Shown here in pieces: positions 44,903 through 57,786 of a stretch of DNA of 64,000 bases. The stretch is taken from assembly GCF_002105155.1 (NCBI RefSeq), contig NW_019029002.1, forward strand, positions 124,001-188,000, in the 5' to 3' direction. The notes under the pieces are model-generated. The model was not told the origin of the DNA. It made no database searches and saw only the letters and a list, made by a program, of their open reading frames with translations. Within the stretch, counting starts at the first letter, position 1; the number at the start of each line of letters is the position of its first letter. Made by a program: the position numbers and the translations under genes. This stretch comes from Lobosporangium transversale (lineage: Eukaryota; Mortierellomycota; Mortierellomycetes; Mortierellales; Mortierellaceae).

Positions 44903-47138
44903 ATGAAGTTGCACACAGCGCTTCCGCCAATAAATGCCTCTCAGCATTCAATGGAACCTTCCATGGGGCGTCTGAACTTTCAGTCGTCTAATCCGTCATC
45001 CATAAGCTCGTCAATTTCAATGCCGTTTATTCAAGCAAGTAACTCATTTTCTTCGCTTTCCTATGCTGCCAGCGCCCCTAGCTCGCAATCCCACATCCCC
45101 ATCAACTATTACGATGGGCCTTGGCAGCGGCATGAGGTAAGCCTTTACCGATCTGCATAGGAACTACTTTCTCGGCTTTTTTCTTCTTTTTCTTTTTTCA
45201 CTCTGCCGTCTCTCCTTTTTGTACACATTTCATTATTATTTCAACCACTAATGTCAATACAACACTGTCATAATGTTAAATGTGCTCTATAAACCATTTG
45301 CTTAATTCGTGTTTAAATAAAGGATCAGCTCTTAAGTGAAGCTATGAAAGCCTATGGTCCAAAATCATGGGAGTTGGTTGCCGATTATGTTTTTCCAGAT
45401 GGGTCAAGAGACAAAAATGTTTCTATGCATCGCTGGAGAGTCTTACCTTCTACAAAATCTCGTCAAGTGAAAGGCCCTTGGACTGAGGAGGTAACTTAAC
45501 AAGAAAGGATCAACATTTATTTTGTCTCCCTTTAGCTGAATATTTATTTTTTCTCTTTAATCCGTCTGTGTTGCATTTTATAGGAGGATCGTAAGCTACG
45601 TGAACTTGTAAACGAGTACGGCCCCGAGAAGTGGGTTTTTATTGCTTCTAGGATTGGGTCGCGCACTGGGAAGCAGTGTCGAGAAAGATGGCATAACCAT
45701 CTCGATCCCATGAGTATGTGAAATGAATAGGTGACGTTGAGGTTATTTGTGGATTGCTCTACTAACATTCAGCTCTTTTTCTTAAATAACATGCTCTTCA
45801 GTTAATAAGGCTCCATTCACGCATGAAGAAGACATGCGTATCCTAGAACTTTATAGTCAACTTGGGTCAAAGTGGGCCGAAATGGCCAAGCAAATGCCAG
45901 GTAGACCAGATAATGCTATCAAGAACCATTTCAACACCACTATGCAGAGAAAGAAGAGGCGCATGAGCATGCCCACTATCCACTCCAACTACCAATACCG
46001 TGATCAACATCAGGACCTCGTTACTTCATTGTCTTCTCGCTCCCCTGGGCACTTTCCTACTACGGCAGCGGGAGTAATAGGGCTCAAGAGTTTGATGGCA
46101 GGGTCCTCGTCCGGATCTTCTCTTAGTGCTGGGATATCTATGCATTTGCATCAGATGCCCAATGCCATGTCAAGGTTCATGCCATATGAGCGACGACACT
46201 CCCTTCCTATGCCCCCTACCATGGCCGCCCAGAACATCCCATCTTTCACCAATAGCTTGATCTTGCCTTCACCTCCAAGAACGCCTGATACTGCGCGTCA
46301 CAAGGGCTCATTCTCGTCTTGGTGTGTGACCCCTCCTCCAGTCCGAAGCTTCTTTGAAGCAAATACAGTACAGACGTCTTATGAGCCCTCCTCGTCCCCG
46401 TCACAACCGCATCCAACTCTTCCAGGGATATCGTCATTTGTTCACGCATTTGAGCAGCCCCAGGCGCCATTGTTCAGATATCCTAAGGCCCCAGCTCAAT
46501 GCCCTCCACAGAACTACAACCAATATTCTTTCTCGCCTTACTCTTCATGTGCAGCTTTGCTCTCCAGTAATGCTCCAATTGCCAACCCTTCGACGCCTCA
46601 GTGTCTTGATACAGGTCCAAGCAAGGGTTCTCTCGTATCTTCATCGGCGCGTCTTCAGGAACCGGCGTTGCCTCAGCATTCTAGGACGAATGAGGTCAGT
46701 GATGTATTAGAACCTACGGCCTTAAGTCAGACTGGTTCGACTTCCAATAGCTCTTCACCTTCGCGCGGGGTGTTGGTTCCTTCAGTCCGCCATATCCAAG
46801 TTGACTCGTATATTGAAAATGATGAATCGGTACCAAGCAATACAGGCTGTAGTCGTGCATTTAAGCGCGAGCTTAGTCAAGGACATGAGGAGCATTGTCC
46901 TTCCCGTATCGATTACCAGGCTATGAGCCGATTTTCGTATGATGATAGCGATGTAGTATCTGATAAAGAGTCCATAGGCCTGACAGAGGATGAAGAGCTG
47001 GGTGAGGATCTAGCCCGTGAAACTGACGTTGCGGGCGTAGGAAAGGAAAAGAAATCGAGTGATAACAGGGGTAGGCTTTATTCTCGTGGTACCGTCCATG
47101 CCATGTCAATTGAGAACCTTGTAGGGCCTTCTGCATAG
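44903..47138 (+). CDS. Three-repeat MYB (R1R2R3) transcription factor
   Basis: Exons 44903-45136, 45323-45490, 45584-45713 and 45802-47138 join to 622 residues. Three SANT/Myb repeats follow a Ser-rich N-terminus: R1 about residues 70-126 ([20 protein letters not shown]), R2 about 127-178 ([20 protein letters not shown] ... [11 protein letters not shown]) and R3 about 179-230 ([19 protein letters not shown] ... [13 protein letters not shown]). The recognition-helix signatures [12 protein letters not shown] and NAIKNHF are those of c-Myb-type DNA-binding domains. The remaining 390 residues are Ser/Pro-rich, probably disordered, with an acidic stretch ([24 protein letters not shown]). R1 lacks its usual third Trp. 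It is a nuclear transcriptional regulator; target genes cannot be read. Confidence 0.93.
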
Positions 47139-48081
47139 GCATCAAGGCGTACCAGGTGGTTTTTTGCCTTAATAGTGCTGTTTATGATTAGTGTCCTTTT
47201 GTACGCTTTTTTTGTAATGACTATTCCCTAATGTTCCCATTGTCTCAATTCCTTGTTTTCTTCTCCCCGTCCTTGTTCTTCTTTCTTCTCAAATCCGTGC
47301 TATGTCAAACTCCCCCCACATAAATGTTTTACCATGATCTGTATTGACGTTCTTATACATGCTTTTCATTTTCCCCTTCATTACATCTTTTCGCACGCAG
47401 CGTACCACTCTATCGACGCTAATTACTGTGCCATATCCTGAATTGCCAATGTTAATAGTATTTGAAATAAACTGGTTTAGTATTCATGACATTAGTTTGC
47501 ATCCCTTTTCCCTTCCACCACAGGTGGAGATCGGAATACATAAAAAAAATTACTATTTGCAACCATGCTAAGTACTCTACTTGTTGCAAGGCCTTTCTCT
47601 GCCCGAAGCACCTTCTTTTATTCCGAAAACGTATTGCTTTGCTTCTATAAAGGTCGCTCAGCGCCCTGGTCGTATTAAACAACAACCTTAAATAACTTCG
47701 CGATTTGACAACGACTCATAACTGTCCACTGTTATTGAGTTTTGACGGTTATTAAATTGGATCCTTGTTCTCAAAGTGAATGGTTAGAATGATATCAAAT
47801 ATATGAAGGAATATCTCGCGGTCGGCTTGGTTTGCGTAAATCAATACTACAAAATGATACCGCTATCACTTCGAATTCCATTTGTCTCTTCCTCTGCCCA
47901 TGATTTCCTGAATTTCGAAAGCATTCCAATGGGCGTTGGCCAGCTACAGCCAGGCATGAGAATGTTTTTTATTATTAAGCTATTCTGCATTTTTATTTTT
48001 ATTTTAAATCCTATCAAACCAAAATACACCGAGAGTGAAGTAATTGCGCCTGTTTAGTCTTCAATCTTCCCGAGAAGGTTT
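47139..48081. other. Intergenic region, nothing recognised
   Basis: The first part is the MYB gene 3' UTR. The rest is A/T-rich and holds no supported gene. Confidence 0.5.
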
Positions 48082-48689
48082 TTAGGCTAGTCCAATGTTC
48101 AAGTATCCAGTATATCGGTCACGGAGTATAGAGCTCTCGATCTGTCTTGCATATAACTCCGCCAATGTCTCGAAATGCCGTTCAAGAGATTGAAGTGAAA
48201 GAGGACCGAACTTAAAGGAGCTACAAACCAGTGACCTCAACTGTCGTGGCATGCTTGTCAAGATTGTAGCCATTTCATTATCTTTCATGTCCACAATGTC
48301 TAGATCAAGGCTTTCGAGGTTTTGCCAAGTCCCTGCTGCAACCTTTTCAGCAAAGGGTCTCGAAATATCGAGGCCACCCGGTGCAGTTGAATGCCAGATC
48401 AAACATTTGAGATGTGGACACCGAGCGATAAGACAAAGCTGATTTGCACCATCAAGCCCTCCGTCTCCGTTAATAGTGAGCTCAAGAAGGGATTATTGTT
48501 GGTCAAAGTTCCCTCCTCTCTAAAGCTGACTTCATAATATACGACGCTTTCTCGAAGCATGAATGTTTAAAGTAATTTCCGATGCCAGGCTTTACAGACG
48601 CGGATACATTGAGTAAGGTCACGCTTTTGAAGGTGTTGAGAGATTTGAAACCGTATTTCTGGGGGATTGAGAGAGTCTTGAGGCATCAT
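48082..48689 (-). pseudogene. F-box/LRR protein relic
   Basis: On the minus strand an ATG at 48689 (or 48686) begins an F-box-like segment (PPEIRFQISQHL, LTQCIRVCKAWHRKLL) that hits a stop at 48567-48569. A leucine-rich repeat segment follows in another frame from about 48484 to 48082: LLELTINGDGG, CPHLKCLIWH, LESLDLDIVDMKDNEM and LRSLVCSSFKFGPLS. This order matches the large F-box/LRR families common in Mortierella-type genomes, which normally run to several hundred residues. The stop, the frame change and the short LRR part mark it as a truncated pseudogene. Confidence 0.7.
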
Positions 48690-49056
48690 TTGCCTCAGAA
48701 TGCGAAGGATGAAAAGAGTGAAGATGGTCAGTTTAAATAGTGAATAAAAGAGCCCAAATTCTGGATTCTTGGCGGGCGAGGCGTAGCCATTAACGCGTCT
48801 TGTAACCCAAAATGCTCATGTGACGCGTGACCTAATTAACGTTCATTCCTCTTTCCATTCTATTATAATAAAAAAAAAACCTCTTTTCCATTCTTCATTA
48901 GTCCTCCCAAAATCCTTCCCAATTTCATTCTTTAATCGCCAATTGTCTTTACGGGCTTAACATTCACGTCATTCTGCTCAACTAAACTACGAAGCCTGCC
49001 GTTTTTTATTTCCTCCATTTTTTTTTACTCAACTGCAATAGAAAACACTTTGTACT

Positions 49057-51949
49057 ATGAGTCTTCAGGTCAATTTTACAACACATAGCCATGAGCTCAG
49101 AGCCGCATATGAGGCCGTTTTGCGGCCCGCAGACCCTAAGAATGGCGACAATTGGGCCATGTTTGGTTATGACAAGGGTACCAATGACCTGAAGGTGCTT
49201 GGCCGTGGTAGCGGCGGGCTTGAGGAGCTGCAGGACGAGTTTATGGATGGCAAGATGCAATATGCCTTCGTCAGGATTGTTGATCCTTACTCTCAGCTCA
49301 ACAAATTTGTCCTCATTGCCTGGGTATGCTTACAGTCTCTATATTTTTTTACACGTCATCCTTTTCTCGAAATCTTATGCAAGTCTATTGAGTAAAAAAA
49401 AAAAAAAAAACGGAAAGTTATATTGCATGAGAGAAGGCTTAGTAGAAAACAGCTCTTGGCATTAAGGCGGTTTATGAGGGGAGATTTATATAAAAAAGGC
49501 TGTAGTCGGCTTTTTCTGACCGGATTTTTGGTCAGCTGAATTCTAATCGACCATCGATTTTATGATTGTTTAGTGTGGCGAAGGAGTCCCTGAATCCAAG
49601 AAAGGTCTTTTCAACACACATCTTGCCGACGTTGCTCAGTTCTTGAAGGTACAGAAGAGCTAGTGTGCAGTGTTTGACTCCTTGAGCAAGATCACTACCT
49701 GGTCACCAAACAGCAGTCTAATAATTATGATGATTTGATATGGTGTATCTATTGTTACTTCATATACATGTCTATTTTTCGTCTTCTAGGGTTATCACTT
49801 GCAGATCAACGCTCGCTGTGATGCTGATGTTACCCCAGCACAGATCATGAAGAGAGCTGAGGAGGGTTCAGGCTCAAAGTATTCCACCCACAAAGAGGAA
49901 TATCAGCATGAGAAGATTCAGCCCCTACAGTCTGCATATAAGAAGACTCAGATTCCGGATATTGCGGCTATGCAGCGCACTTCCACGAAGCCTGAACCTG
50001 CACCTAAGGTGAGTAATTTGTATTTCATATCCTCCACCTCGATTCAGTGAAATTTGGTCATTGGATACCCAGTTATCGTTTCCATATTTTAACGTAAAAG
50101 TCCATTGCGTTGTTTATAAATAGTATGGCATTGGTACCTCAAAGCCGTTGGTCAGTACTCCCCCTTCGTCAGCGGCACTTTCATCTCTTTCTGCATCTTC
50201 CCCTTCTCCAAAGCCTGCTCCTCTTGTTCCATCCAAGCTTCAAGGTCGTGTCTGGCCACCTCCAGCATCCTCGCCCTCATCTTCATCTACGACTTCGCCT
50301 AATATCGCATCACCTCCCTCTTCAGCCTCTGTTGTTGTAGGAAAATCATGGAGTACATCTGGAGGTGGGTCATCTTACTCTGCTTCTACAGCAACGTCTT
50401 TTAACAAGGTGCAGCCACCTAGCTCATTGACTTCATATGGTGATTCGAAGCCAGAGCCATTTGTCAACAAAGCTCATCAACTCCGTCTAGAGCGTGAGGC
50501 CCGCGAGAAAGAAGAACGTGAGAGGATCAAGCGTGAAATAGCAGCTAGTGAAGCGCGTGAGAGACAGGCTGAAAGCACCTCTACAGCTCAAAAATTAACA
50601 GAGGAGAGGCGTCTTCAGGAACAGCGAGAGAGAGAGCAAGAAAAGGAACGCGAGCTTGCTCAAGGAGCATCATCGTCTATCCAAAGCAGCAGAAGCGCTG
50701 TAGATGACCGACCTGCGGACTTTAATCGTATACGTGAGGAACGACTTGCACGTGAAAAGGAGGAACGAGAGAGGGCCGAAGTCGAGGACGCGGCGCGCGC
50801 AGCACGTGAGGCAGCCAAAGCAAGGGAGCAAGATGCTATACGGGAACAGGCTCTTGCAAGAGAAGAGGAGCAGAGAAGGCTGTTAGAGCAGCGGCAGCAA
50901 CAGCAGAAACGCGAGTCCGAGTTGAATGAAGCAGAAAGACAAAAAGCCAGAGAGGCAGAAGAACAAAAAGCCAGAGAGGTTGAGGAACTAAGGACTAGAG
51001 AGGCTGAAGAGCACCGCCGAATGCAAGAAGAAGAGGAACATCGCCAAAGGCAGCAAGAAGAGGCTCGTCGTCGCCATGAAGAAGAAGAAGAAGAAAGACA
51101 GTTGAATCAACATCAGGATGAAGAGGAAGATCGTCGGCGTCAGTTTGAACATGAGCAAGAAGAGAAGCATTGGAGAGAGGAAGCCGAAGAACAAGAGCGA
51201 CGCTTGCAGGAACAAGTCAGTGCTGCAACTACCCAATCTGTAGCTCTTGGGGCTGATGCACTTTTGGCTTCAGCAGACCATCCAGAGCTTGCGACCGTTG
51301 GTTCAGTTTCTGCTATTGTCCTTTACTCATATGACAAAGCTGAAGAGAACGAGATGACGTTGTATGAGGGAGAGATAATCAGGAATGTCATGGAGCTAGA
51401 CGTCGGCTGGTGGAGCGGCGAGAGCGAGGATGGCACCCGTTCAGGACTCTTCCCATCCAACTATGTCGAAATTATTGACCAGAGTCATGGCCAAGGGATG
51501 GCTACTGCTGGTGCGGCAGCTACGAATGAGCAAAGGCAGGAATCGGAATATGAACATTATGCACAACAGCATGCTGCTGTTGCCGCTGCTCCTGACCACC
51601 ATGATACCTCTGCAAGTGCTCTCGGCCGTAAGCCTTCTGCTGTAGCCCTTTATGACTATCAAGCAGGGGAGCCTAATGAGATTTCATTCTCTGAGGGTGA
51701 CACTATCAATGAGATTGAAGTAAGTTGTGTATTTTATTTATTTATCTTTTATTTTCTTAAATTTGTATATGTATGGTGAATGTCTACTGATGTCTCTACT
51801 CGTTTAATTTATTTTCTCAACTTAGTTCGTTACTGAAGACTGGTGGAGTGGCAAGAATGGGAGCGGCATCATTGGATTATTTCCAGGTATTGAAATGATT
51901 GAAGTTAAATCTCCTTGTAACTTGTCTTCAGATCATGGACTAACCAAAG

Positions 51950-51984
<35 letters not shown>

Positions 51985-52028
51985 TCATTATCCCCGTAGC
52001 CAACTATGTGGAGCTTATTTCTCAATAA
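49057..52028 (+). CDS. ABP1: Actin-binding protein ABP1/drebrin-like, ADF-H + two SH3 domains
   Basis: Exons 49057-49323, 49574-49648, 49790-50008, 50124-51719, 51826-51886 and 52000-52028 join to 748 residues. An ADF/cofilin-homology domain fills residues 1-130 (GDNWAMFGYDKG, YAFVRIVDPYSQLNKFVLIAW, GYHLQINARCDADV). A Pro/Ser linker and a long, highly charged Glu/Arg/Gln coiled-coil region (about 305-550) follow. Two SH3 domains close the protein: about 582-640 (AIVLYSYDKAEENEMTLYEG, DVGWWSGES, GLFPSNYVEI) and 691-748 (AVALYDYQAGEPNEISFSEG, WWSGKNG, GLFPANYVEL). The second is split by two introns. Abp1 links actin patches with endocytosis and Arp2/3 activation in the cell cortex. Yeast Abp1 has one SH3; two occur in some other fungi. 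Confidence 0.95.
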
Positions 52029-52089
52029 TTATAAACTCATAGTGACTTAATGAATATGTTTTTTTTTTTTTTTTTTTTTTTATAAAGTA
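52029..52089. terminator. 61-nt shared 3' region between convergent genes
   Basis: ABP1 (plus) stops at 52028 and the FERRY3-like gene (minus) at 52090. The gap holds a T-tract (about 52060-52081) and little else, so 3' UTRs must overlap or transcripts must end in the neighbour. No canonical AATAAA was pinned down. Confidence 0.45.
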
Positions 52090-55000
52090 CTATGCACCAC
52101 CAAAAACATTGACTAAAAGTGATCTGAACGCCCTAAACATCTCATCATTAGTGCCTTTTGGCAACAGGAACTGAATGACTTTGATATCTCCGCCTTGCGA
52201 TGCTCTAAACTTCTCAGCTTCGCTGCCTTGGTTTCCAACTTGCTTCACTTGTCGTGCACTATCCATTAAAAAGGACTTTAGGTGCCTTAACAACAGCTCG
52301 GATCGGCGATGGAGGTCACGACGAGTTTGATCGGTGATGTAGTAGACAACTCCACCACCGTTATTATTGAAGTGACTATTGTCAATGACATTGTTTGAAA
52401 CCCTTGTGAACGAGGACGAAGATGCCAATGATGTCGTTGGTACTGTTGATAGGGACGACGACCCATAATTAGAACCATGGCGCTGATGTCGAGATGATGA
52501 TGATATTGTTGTTTCATGAGTCATAGAGGCTACGAGCTGGCTCTCAAATCCTGAAGGCATCATAAGGAAGGGGATAGAGAGCATGGTTATTTCATAGCGA
52601 TGAGCTATTCTAATGATATTTCGTAAGCCAGTGAGGAAATTAGGCTTAGGGACAAAGTCAGCAGATTGGCTGAACATGATGGGTTGATGCGTTAATGGTG
52701 CTTGTGGAGTAGAAGAGTCGCCCGAAGGATTAGTTTTCGGAGTCTGACCATAAAAGAGATGAAATACAACATGAACCATGGGTAGATTTGAATGCCTTGT
52801 GAGAATAAAATCACCCTCCTGGATAGTCGAGCCATCAAGTGGGAATTCTGCTTCCAGAGTTTCTAGCTGCCTTTCGATGCTGTCGAAATGTAACTCAGTG
52901 CTGGTTTGACATGCCTTGAAGAATTCTAGGATAGACATAGCCATCAAGGTTATTGTTTAGGAGTCAATTTTCATCTTTTCAAGAACAAAAAAAAAAAAAA
53001 AAAAAAAAATTGTACAAGCGTGCATACCCTGATGACAGGTCCGTCCAAATTTGTACTTTGCCCAGTCATTGATATTGACTAATAGAACAAGGCCAGTTAA
53101 ATTTTGTCCGTAAAGCGAAGAGGCCGTCTGAGCATGAATGGCTGCATCTTGTTCTGATTTGTTTCGATGGCTTGGAAACACTTCAGCAGGATCTGACACC
53201 ATGAGCCGTAGATTATGGGTGACCTTAGAATGGCTGCTACCTAAGACCACAGTGAACGATTCATCGAGGTTGGATTTTGGGACAGGCGGTCGAACCAGTC
53301 GGCTATTGTATGAATTACCGCTATTTCTGGATGCTGAATCGCTGGTTACCAAAAGCACAAAGTAATGCAAATGCAAAGGCCATTAGTTCTTTCCATAGAG
53401 TTAAATGACAATAAACGTATTGAATAGTAGTGCCAAAAAAGAAGAAATAGAAACCTTACTCAAAGTCGTCATCAAGACCGAGATTCTCGATAGCTTTATT
53501 GAGCCAGCCCCCAAATTTTTTGACCGATGGACTTGTACTGTTGCTCAGCAATGCATTCTTCTGTTGAAGGAATGGTAAGGGTGACCATGGTTTTTGTTGT
53601 GCGGCGTTTGCTCCAGGTCCATGATTGAACATCCCGCTCAACGGCCTTGGGGAGGATACTGAGGCCGATCTTTCTGCTGCTCGACCAGCTTGTTGAACCT
53701 TTGAAGCTTGTGTAGATATAGCACTGTTTACAGTGTTAGCGCCAATTAGAGAAGTTGATGGCTGTTGTGGTGATGATTGACCCCGTGCTCTAACTCTCTC
53801 TTTTAATGCATCTGTTTTTTGTTTTGCAAGTACGAGGCGTTGGATGTTTTCGGGTTGTTCCAAGAGTAGGTTGATGGCATGGTCCTATAAAAAGGTTAAA
53901 ATCTCAACATGTATTAGACATAGCGCAACAATAAAATACGTTGCTTTTTATTTGTTAATAGCATACCATATCACGATTAGCAATCAGTAGTGCTCCTTTT
54001 GCTTGCTCTTCGTCAAAACCCATCTCTAAGATTGATTTAATCATCCGCTGAAGCTCTGGATTCACTTCGTTCTTTGTACACTCAATTGGAGTATCCGTGA
54101 CCTGAGCTATCGGTGAAGTGCCAATGGTAGCCTCAACGGGCTGATCCAGCAAACTTTGTGACATAGTTCCTAACTGTGATGTCTGGGATGCAGTTGCATG
54201 AGGTTGAGGAACTATCGATGATTCCTGACGTTCACCGTCTGTAAAGGTTTTGGTCTGTTGATCAGGCAAAGTGCTTTCAACATTGGAGATACGGGCGCCT
54301 ATCGTCCGCATAGCTTCTTCAACCATATCCTTCCCATTGAGTAGTACGCCATCAGAGGCGCCTCCAGTCTGTGCGCTGTGATTTGCATACAAATGCTGTC
54401 GTTTATAGATTTCAAAGAGTTCTAGAATGAATTCCTGATATTTTGTTCTCTGCGCAGATTGCAAATCATCAAGCTGGCTATTCCAAGTCGCTTGCGAAAC
54501 CTCCATTCTCTGAAGATTAGCAGAAATTTGAAAAACATATCCCCTGTTTTAGCGAGTGAACTTCTCATGTCATCAGTCACGGGGTGAACAGAAATGATTT
54601 TGTTCCCGCACATTTACCTCGATATGTCGTGTCATAAGGTGAGTTAAATTACGTTGAGGTGTATCACTAGCTAGTGCATTGTTGTGTCTAGAAAATGCCA
54701 AAGCAACGTTAATCCATATAAGTATAGGGAGTTTGTGAGGATAGGTCTTTGTTGCTTGAACTATAGAGATGGATATGCACTGACTTTGTCTGGATTTCAT
54801 TGATCTCCGCGTCGCGAGCACTCAGAAGCGCGTCAACTTCTCCAGCGTACTCTCGCTCAAGTTCCAAGATGGCGTCAAAGAGAGATGGTATAGGCGAATG
54901 AACAAGCGTATGATATGCCTCTGGGAACAGGTTCTAGTGGTTGCCAAAGGAAGCGTAGTTGACAGTCATAATCGATGCACTTAAGAGTAAAGGTTCGTCA

Positions 55001-55523
55001 GTAAGGTTATATGCAGCATATACTAAAAAAAAGACGCTACCTCTTCTGGTTGTGTATAAAACTGTCTTGTGTAAGTTCTGTAGTTGGCAATGATATTCTT
55101 TTGTAACTCTCGCAATTCCTTGTCCTCTTTCTCTTCCTTATCTTTTGTGGAACTCTCAGTGGTCAAATCTCGGGTTACCACATTATTTTCGCTACCAGCG
55201 ACTATCGGGATATCCACATCAGCACCTTCAGCTGCAGGAAGGCGCTTAGCAAAGATATTCTCATTAACGCGCTTTTTATAGTGGTTAATGGTTGCCCTAC
55301 GTGTTTCTTGTATAAGATTCTGTGCTGTTGAAAGGAATGAATGCTCAAGATATACAGGAACATGATGTTCGACGCAACTTTGACGAATAGCATCCAACAG
55401 CAAAGCCCCTTCTGGTAGGTCAACTTGGATAGTCTTTAGGTCTGCATCTGGGTATGGAGGGAATGAGAAGCGGATTTGGATAGGATGTGACACCTTCTCG
55501 AGTGTCATCTCTGTGGCGTCCAT
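52090..55523 (-). CDS. FERRY3/C12orf4-like (DUF2362) protein with a UBA domain
   Basis: Seven exons (55523-55041, 54933-54785, 54687-54618, 54509-53967, 53884-53460, 53341-53028, 52925-52090) join in frame to 939 residues. The start is the first true ATG of the frame (55523). The central and C-terminal parts (FPEAYHTLVHSPIPSLFDAI, LPMVHVVFHLFYGQ, LRNIIRIAHRYEITMLSIPFL, ELLLRHLKSFLMDSARQ, IKVIQFLLPKG) resemble the C12orf4 family, in animals the Fy-3 subunit of the FERRY Rab5 effector complex on early endosomes. A UBA-type segment (MIKSILEMGFDEEQAKGALLIANRDMDHAI) is at about residues 388-425. Between lie Ser-rich linkers. Exon 7 begins inside a reading frame that opens upstream with an ATG, so an apparent independent start is misleading. 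Family assignment is from memory of motifs and less sure than the gene model. Confidence 0.65.
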
Positions 55524-56756
55524 GAAAACGCTGAGAATCAATGTAACTGATTCTGAATGTCTTTATGGTTAAGTTCAGAAAGAATCTGCAGTGAAGATGA
55601 AGGACGTTCTATCGCCATACAAGTGTGTCTTTTTTCATTCCTTGAATAGAACTTTATATAGATTCCTAAGCTTTGCAATTGATATTTCTAAGGCGCCCTT
55701 TCCTCACATACCTGGCACCTTGTAAGCTCGGATAAGTATACGTCATCAAGTAGTGACGTGAGCACTTTGACCTTTGGCATAGCTTCGTTAGTGTTTCGAA
55801 GCATCAAGCGTGCTTGGAACGGATTAGAGACAAATAAGAATATTTAAGACGATTGGAATAGGGTAAGAAATAGTCAAAAAGGTTATGGTTAGCGCTAGTC
55901 CCGGACGTTCGCCTTAAAGATCCAGTCGTGTGTTCATTATTTATACCTATGGGTCTCGAGAATTTCCCCTTTAATAATGATCCTTGTCATATCTTGAACG
56001 ACTGCACGGTCTCTTGGTTACTTTGTAATGTAAATGAACTATATTTCGAAAAAATGATTACTGAAATCCGCCATCCATATCGTTCAATTATAGAGCCTAT
56101 ATACCAGAATATCACGACTTGTCATGACATTTGCAACATTGTCCCAGAGTATTTACCTTCCTTACAAAGGAAGACCGGTATCACAGCCAGAAGACACAAA
56201 TGGAACAATGGGTCAAAGTTCATCCAGCATAGTACAGAATGGTTTCGAGCTTCATGGGTTCTAAACTATAACTTCGCCACCTTGCAATTGGGGGAACCGA
56301 TCAAGCACTCCTCAATTGCAAAGACGTCCGTTTCATAAGTGACCGCCTTTACTTGTGAGAACCCAGCCAAGCACACAGAGAGCTTTCCATGCTTGTTTCT
56401 TTTTCAATTCCTATCATACCCATTCGTCATGGTAAGCTGATCGACCATGATCAAGGCAAACCATCAGTCCCCATTCCCTACTCTAATGTATACCTTGTCC
56501 CTTTCCATATTCTCCATCAACTCTGCTAGTTTCAAAAGCTGTGGCCTTTCAGCAACCCATCGCAGAGTAGTGGAGGCCCTAATTTGAACGAGCAACGAGA
56601 TCATGGCGTCACAACTAGAGTGAAGCCTGTCTATGCTTCCTTCAATAAAGGGATTCCTCTCAACAGTACGACCGATTGCCAATAAGCCTTGTACTTTGTA
56701 AACCGATGTCATTCTTTATGGCATTGGTTAATAGCTGATAATTCAGAAGTTATTCA
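55524..56756. other. Intergenic region with two orphan frames
   Basis: An ATG-initiated plus frame (55949-56338, 129 aa) and a minus frame (56712-56464, 82 aa) look more protein-like than their surroundings, but I recognise neither. The minus frame includes LLAIGRTVERNPFIEGS and LLVQIRASTTLRWVAERPQ, ending in a stop at 56464. They could be gene remnants. The region also holds promoters for the FERRY3-like gene and RABL6. Confidence 0.35.
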
Positions 56757-56893
56757 ATGTTCAGTATCAAGAAATGAATGTTGTTTTTGATGCACCACCT
56801 CATCTCCCTCTTTTGACATAAACCGAACGATTCTTAGTGAAGATCATTATTCGCGGAGATATCAGGACTGGGAAGACCTCTTTCTGTTAGTCA

Positions 56894-56924
<31 letters not shown>

Positions 56925-57749
56925 GGAAGAAATGATGTCAGAGGAGCACGGACCAGCCAACCTATTTTTCTGACTGGGGGGTTTTTTTTTTATTTTTTTT
57001 TTTCTTGGATGTAGTTGAGCGATTGCAGGGGCTTCCCTTCCGAAATGAGCGTGAGTACAGGACTACAAAGCAGATTCAAGTCGCCAACATCCCTTGGCAA
57101 TATCCTCGTAAGAAAAGCCATAGTTATTATTATTATTTCCCCACTATCGGCCTTGTAAATTTATACCTGAGTCACCGTCTCCGATCCGTTTTAATGTTCT
57201 TGACCCATGACGACTCAATCAGTAACATTTTGCACTTGATTTTGGTTATACTTAAAAAACGCGTCTCTATATTGCTTAACTTACACGTTCCTGACCTACA
57301 CCCATTTTCGGCCTTAAGATACAAAGGATATTATTAAAGTGGAAGTGTGGGATGTGGTTGATAAAGGAATACAATCTGGAGACCTGAAGGCCAGTGGCGG
57401 GTCCTCGCTTAAGATCGATAATAATACTCGTAAGGGATCCATATGTCCTGTTTTGATGTCCCAATGCCGCTGCCAATAATACTTGGATTGACTTGGTATT
57501 TCATTCAAATCTATTTTCTAGCCTCATCGCCTACAAAAGCAAAGTCGGCACAAGATACTGAAGTAGCACCCCATGCGGCCTTTGCTCTTGATGCTTCTAC
57601 CATTGATGTGTACCGCAATACGGATGGAGTCATTTTGCTTTATGATAATTCTAAACCATGGACAATTGATTATGCAGCTCGGACGCTCGCTGACATTCCA
57701 ACAAACATACCCGTTCTGTTTTTGGTAAGACATTAATCACAGGAGGAGT

Positions 57750-57786
<37 letters not shown>

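Noticed and set aside
52926..52947. Independent start of the FERRY3-like C-terminal exon (MAMSILEFF)
   Set aside because: A CTAG acceptor at 52927-52926 joins this exon in phase to the upstream exons; the ATG lies in the intron.
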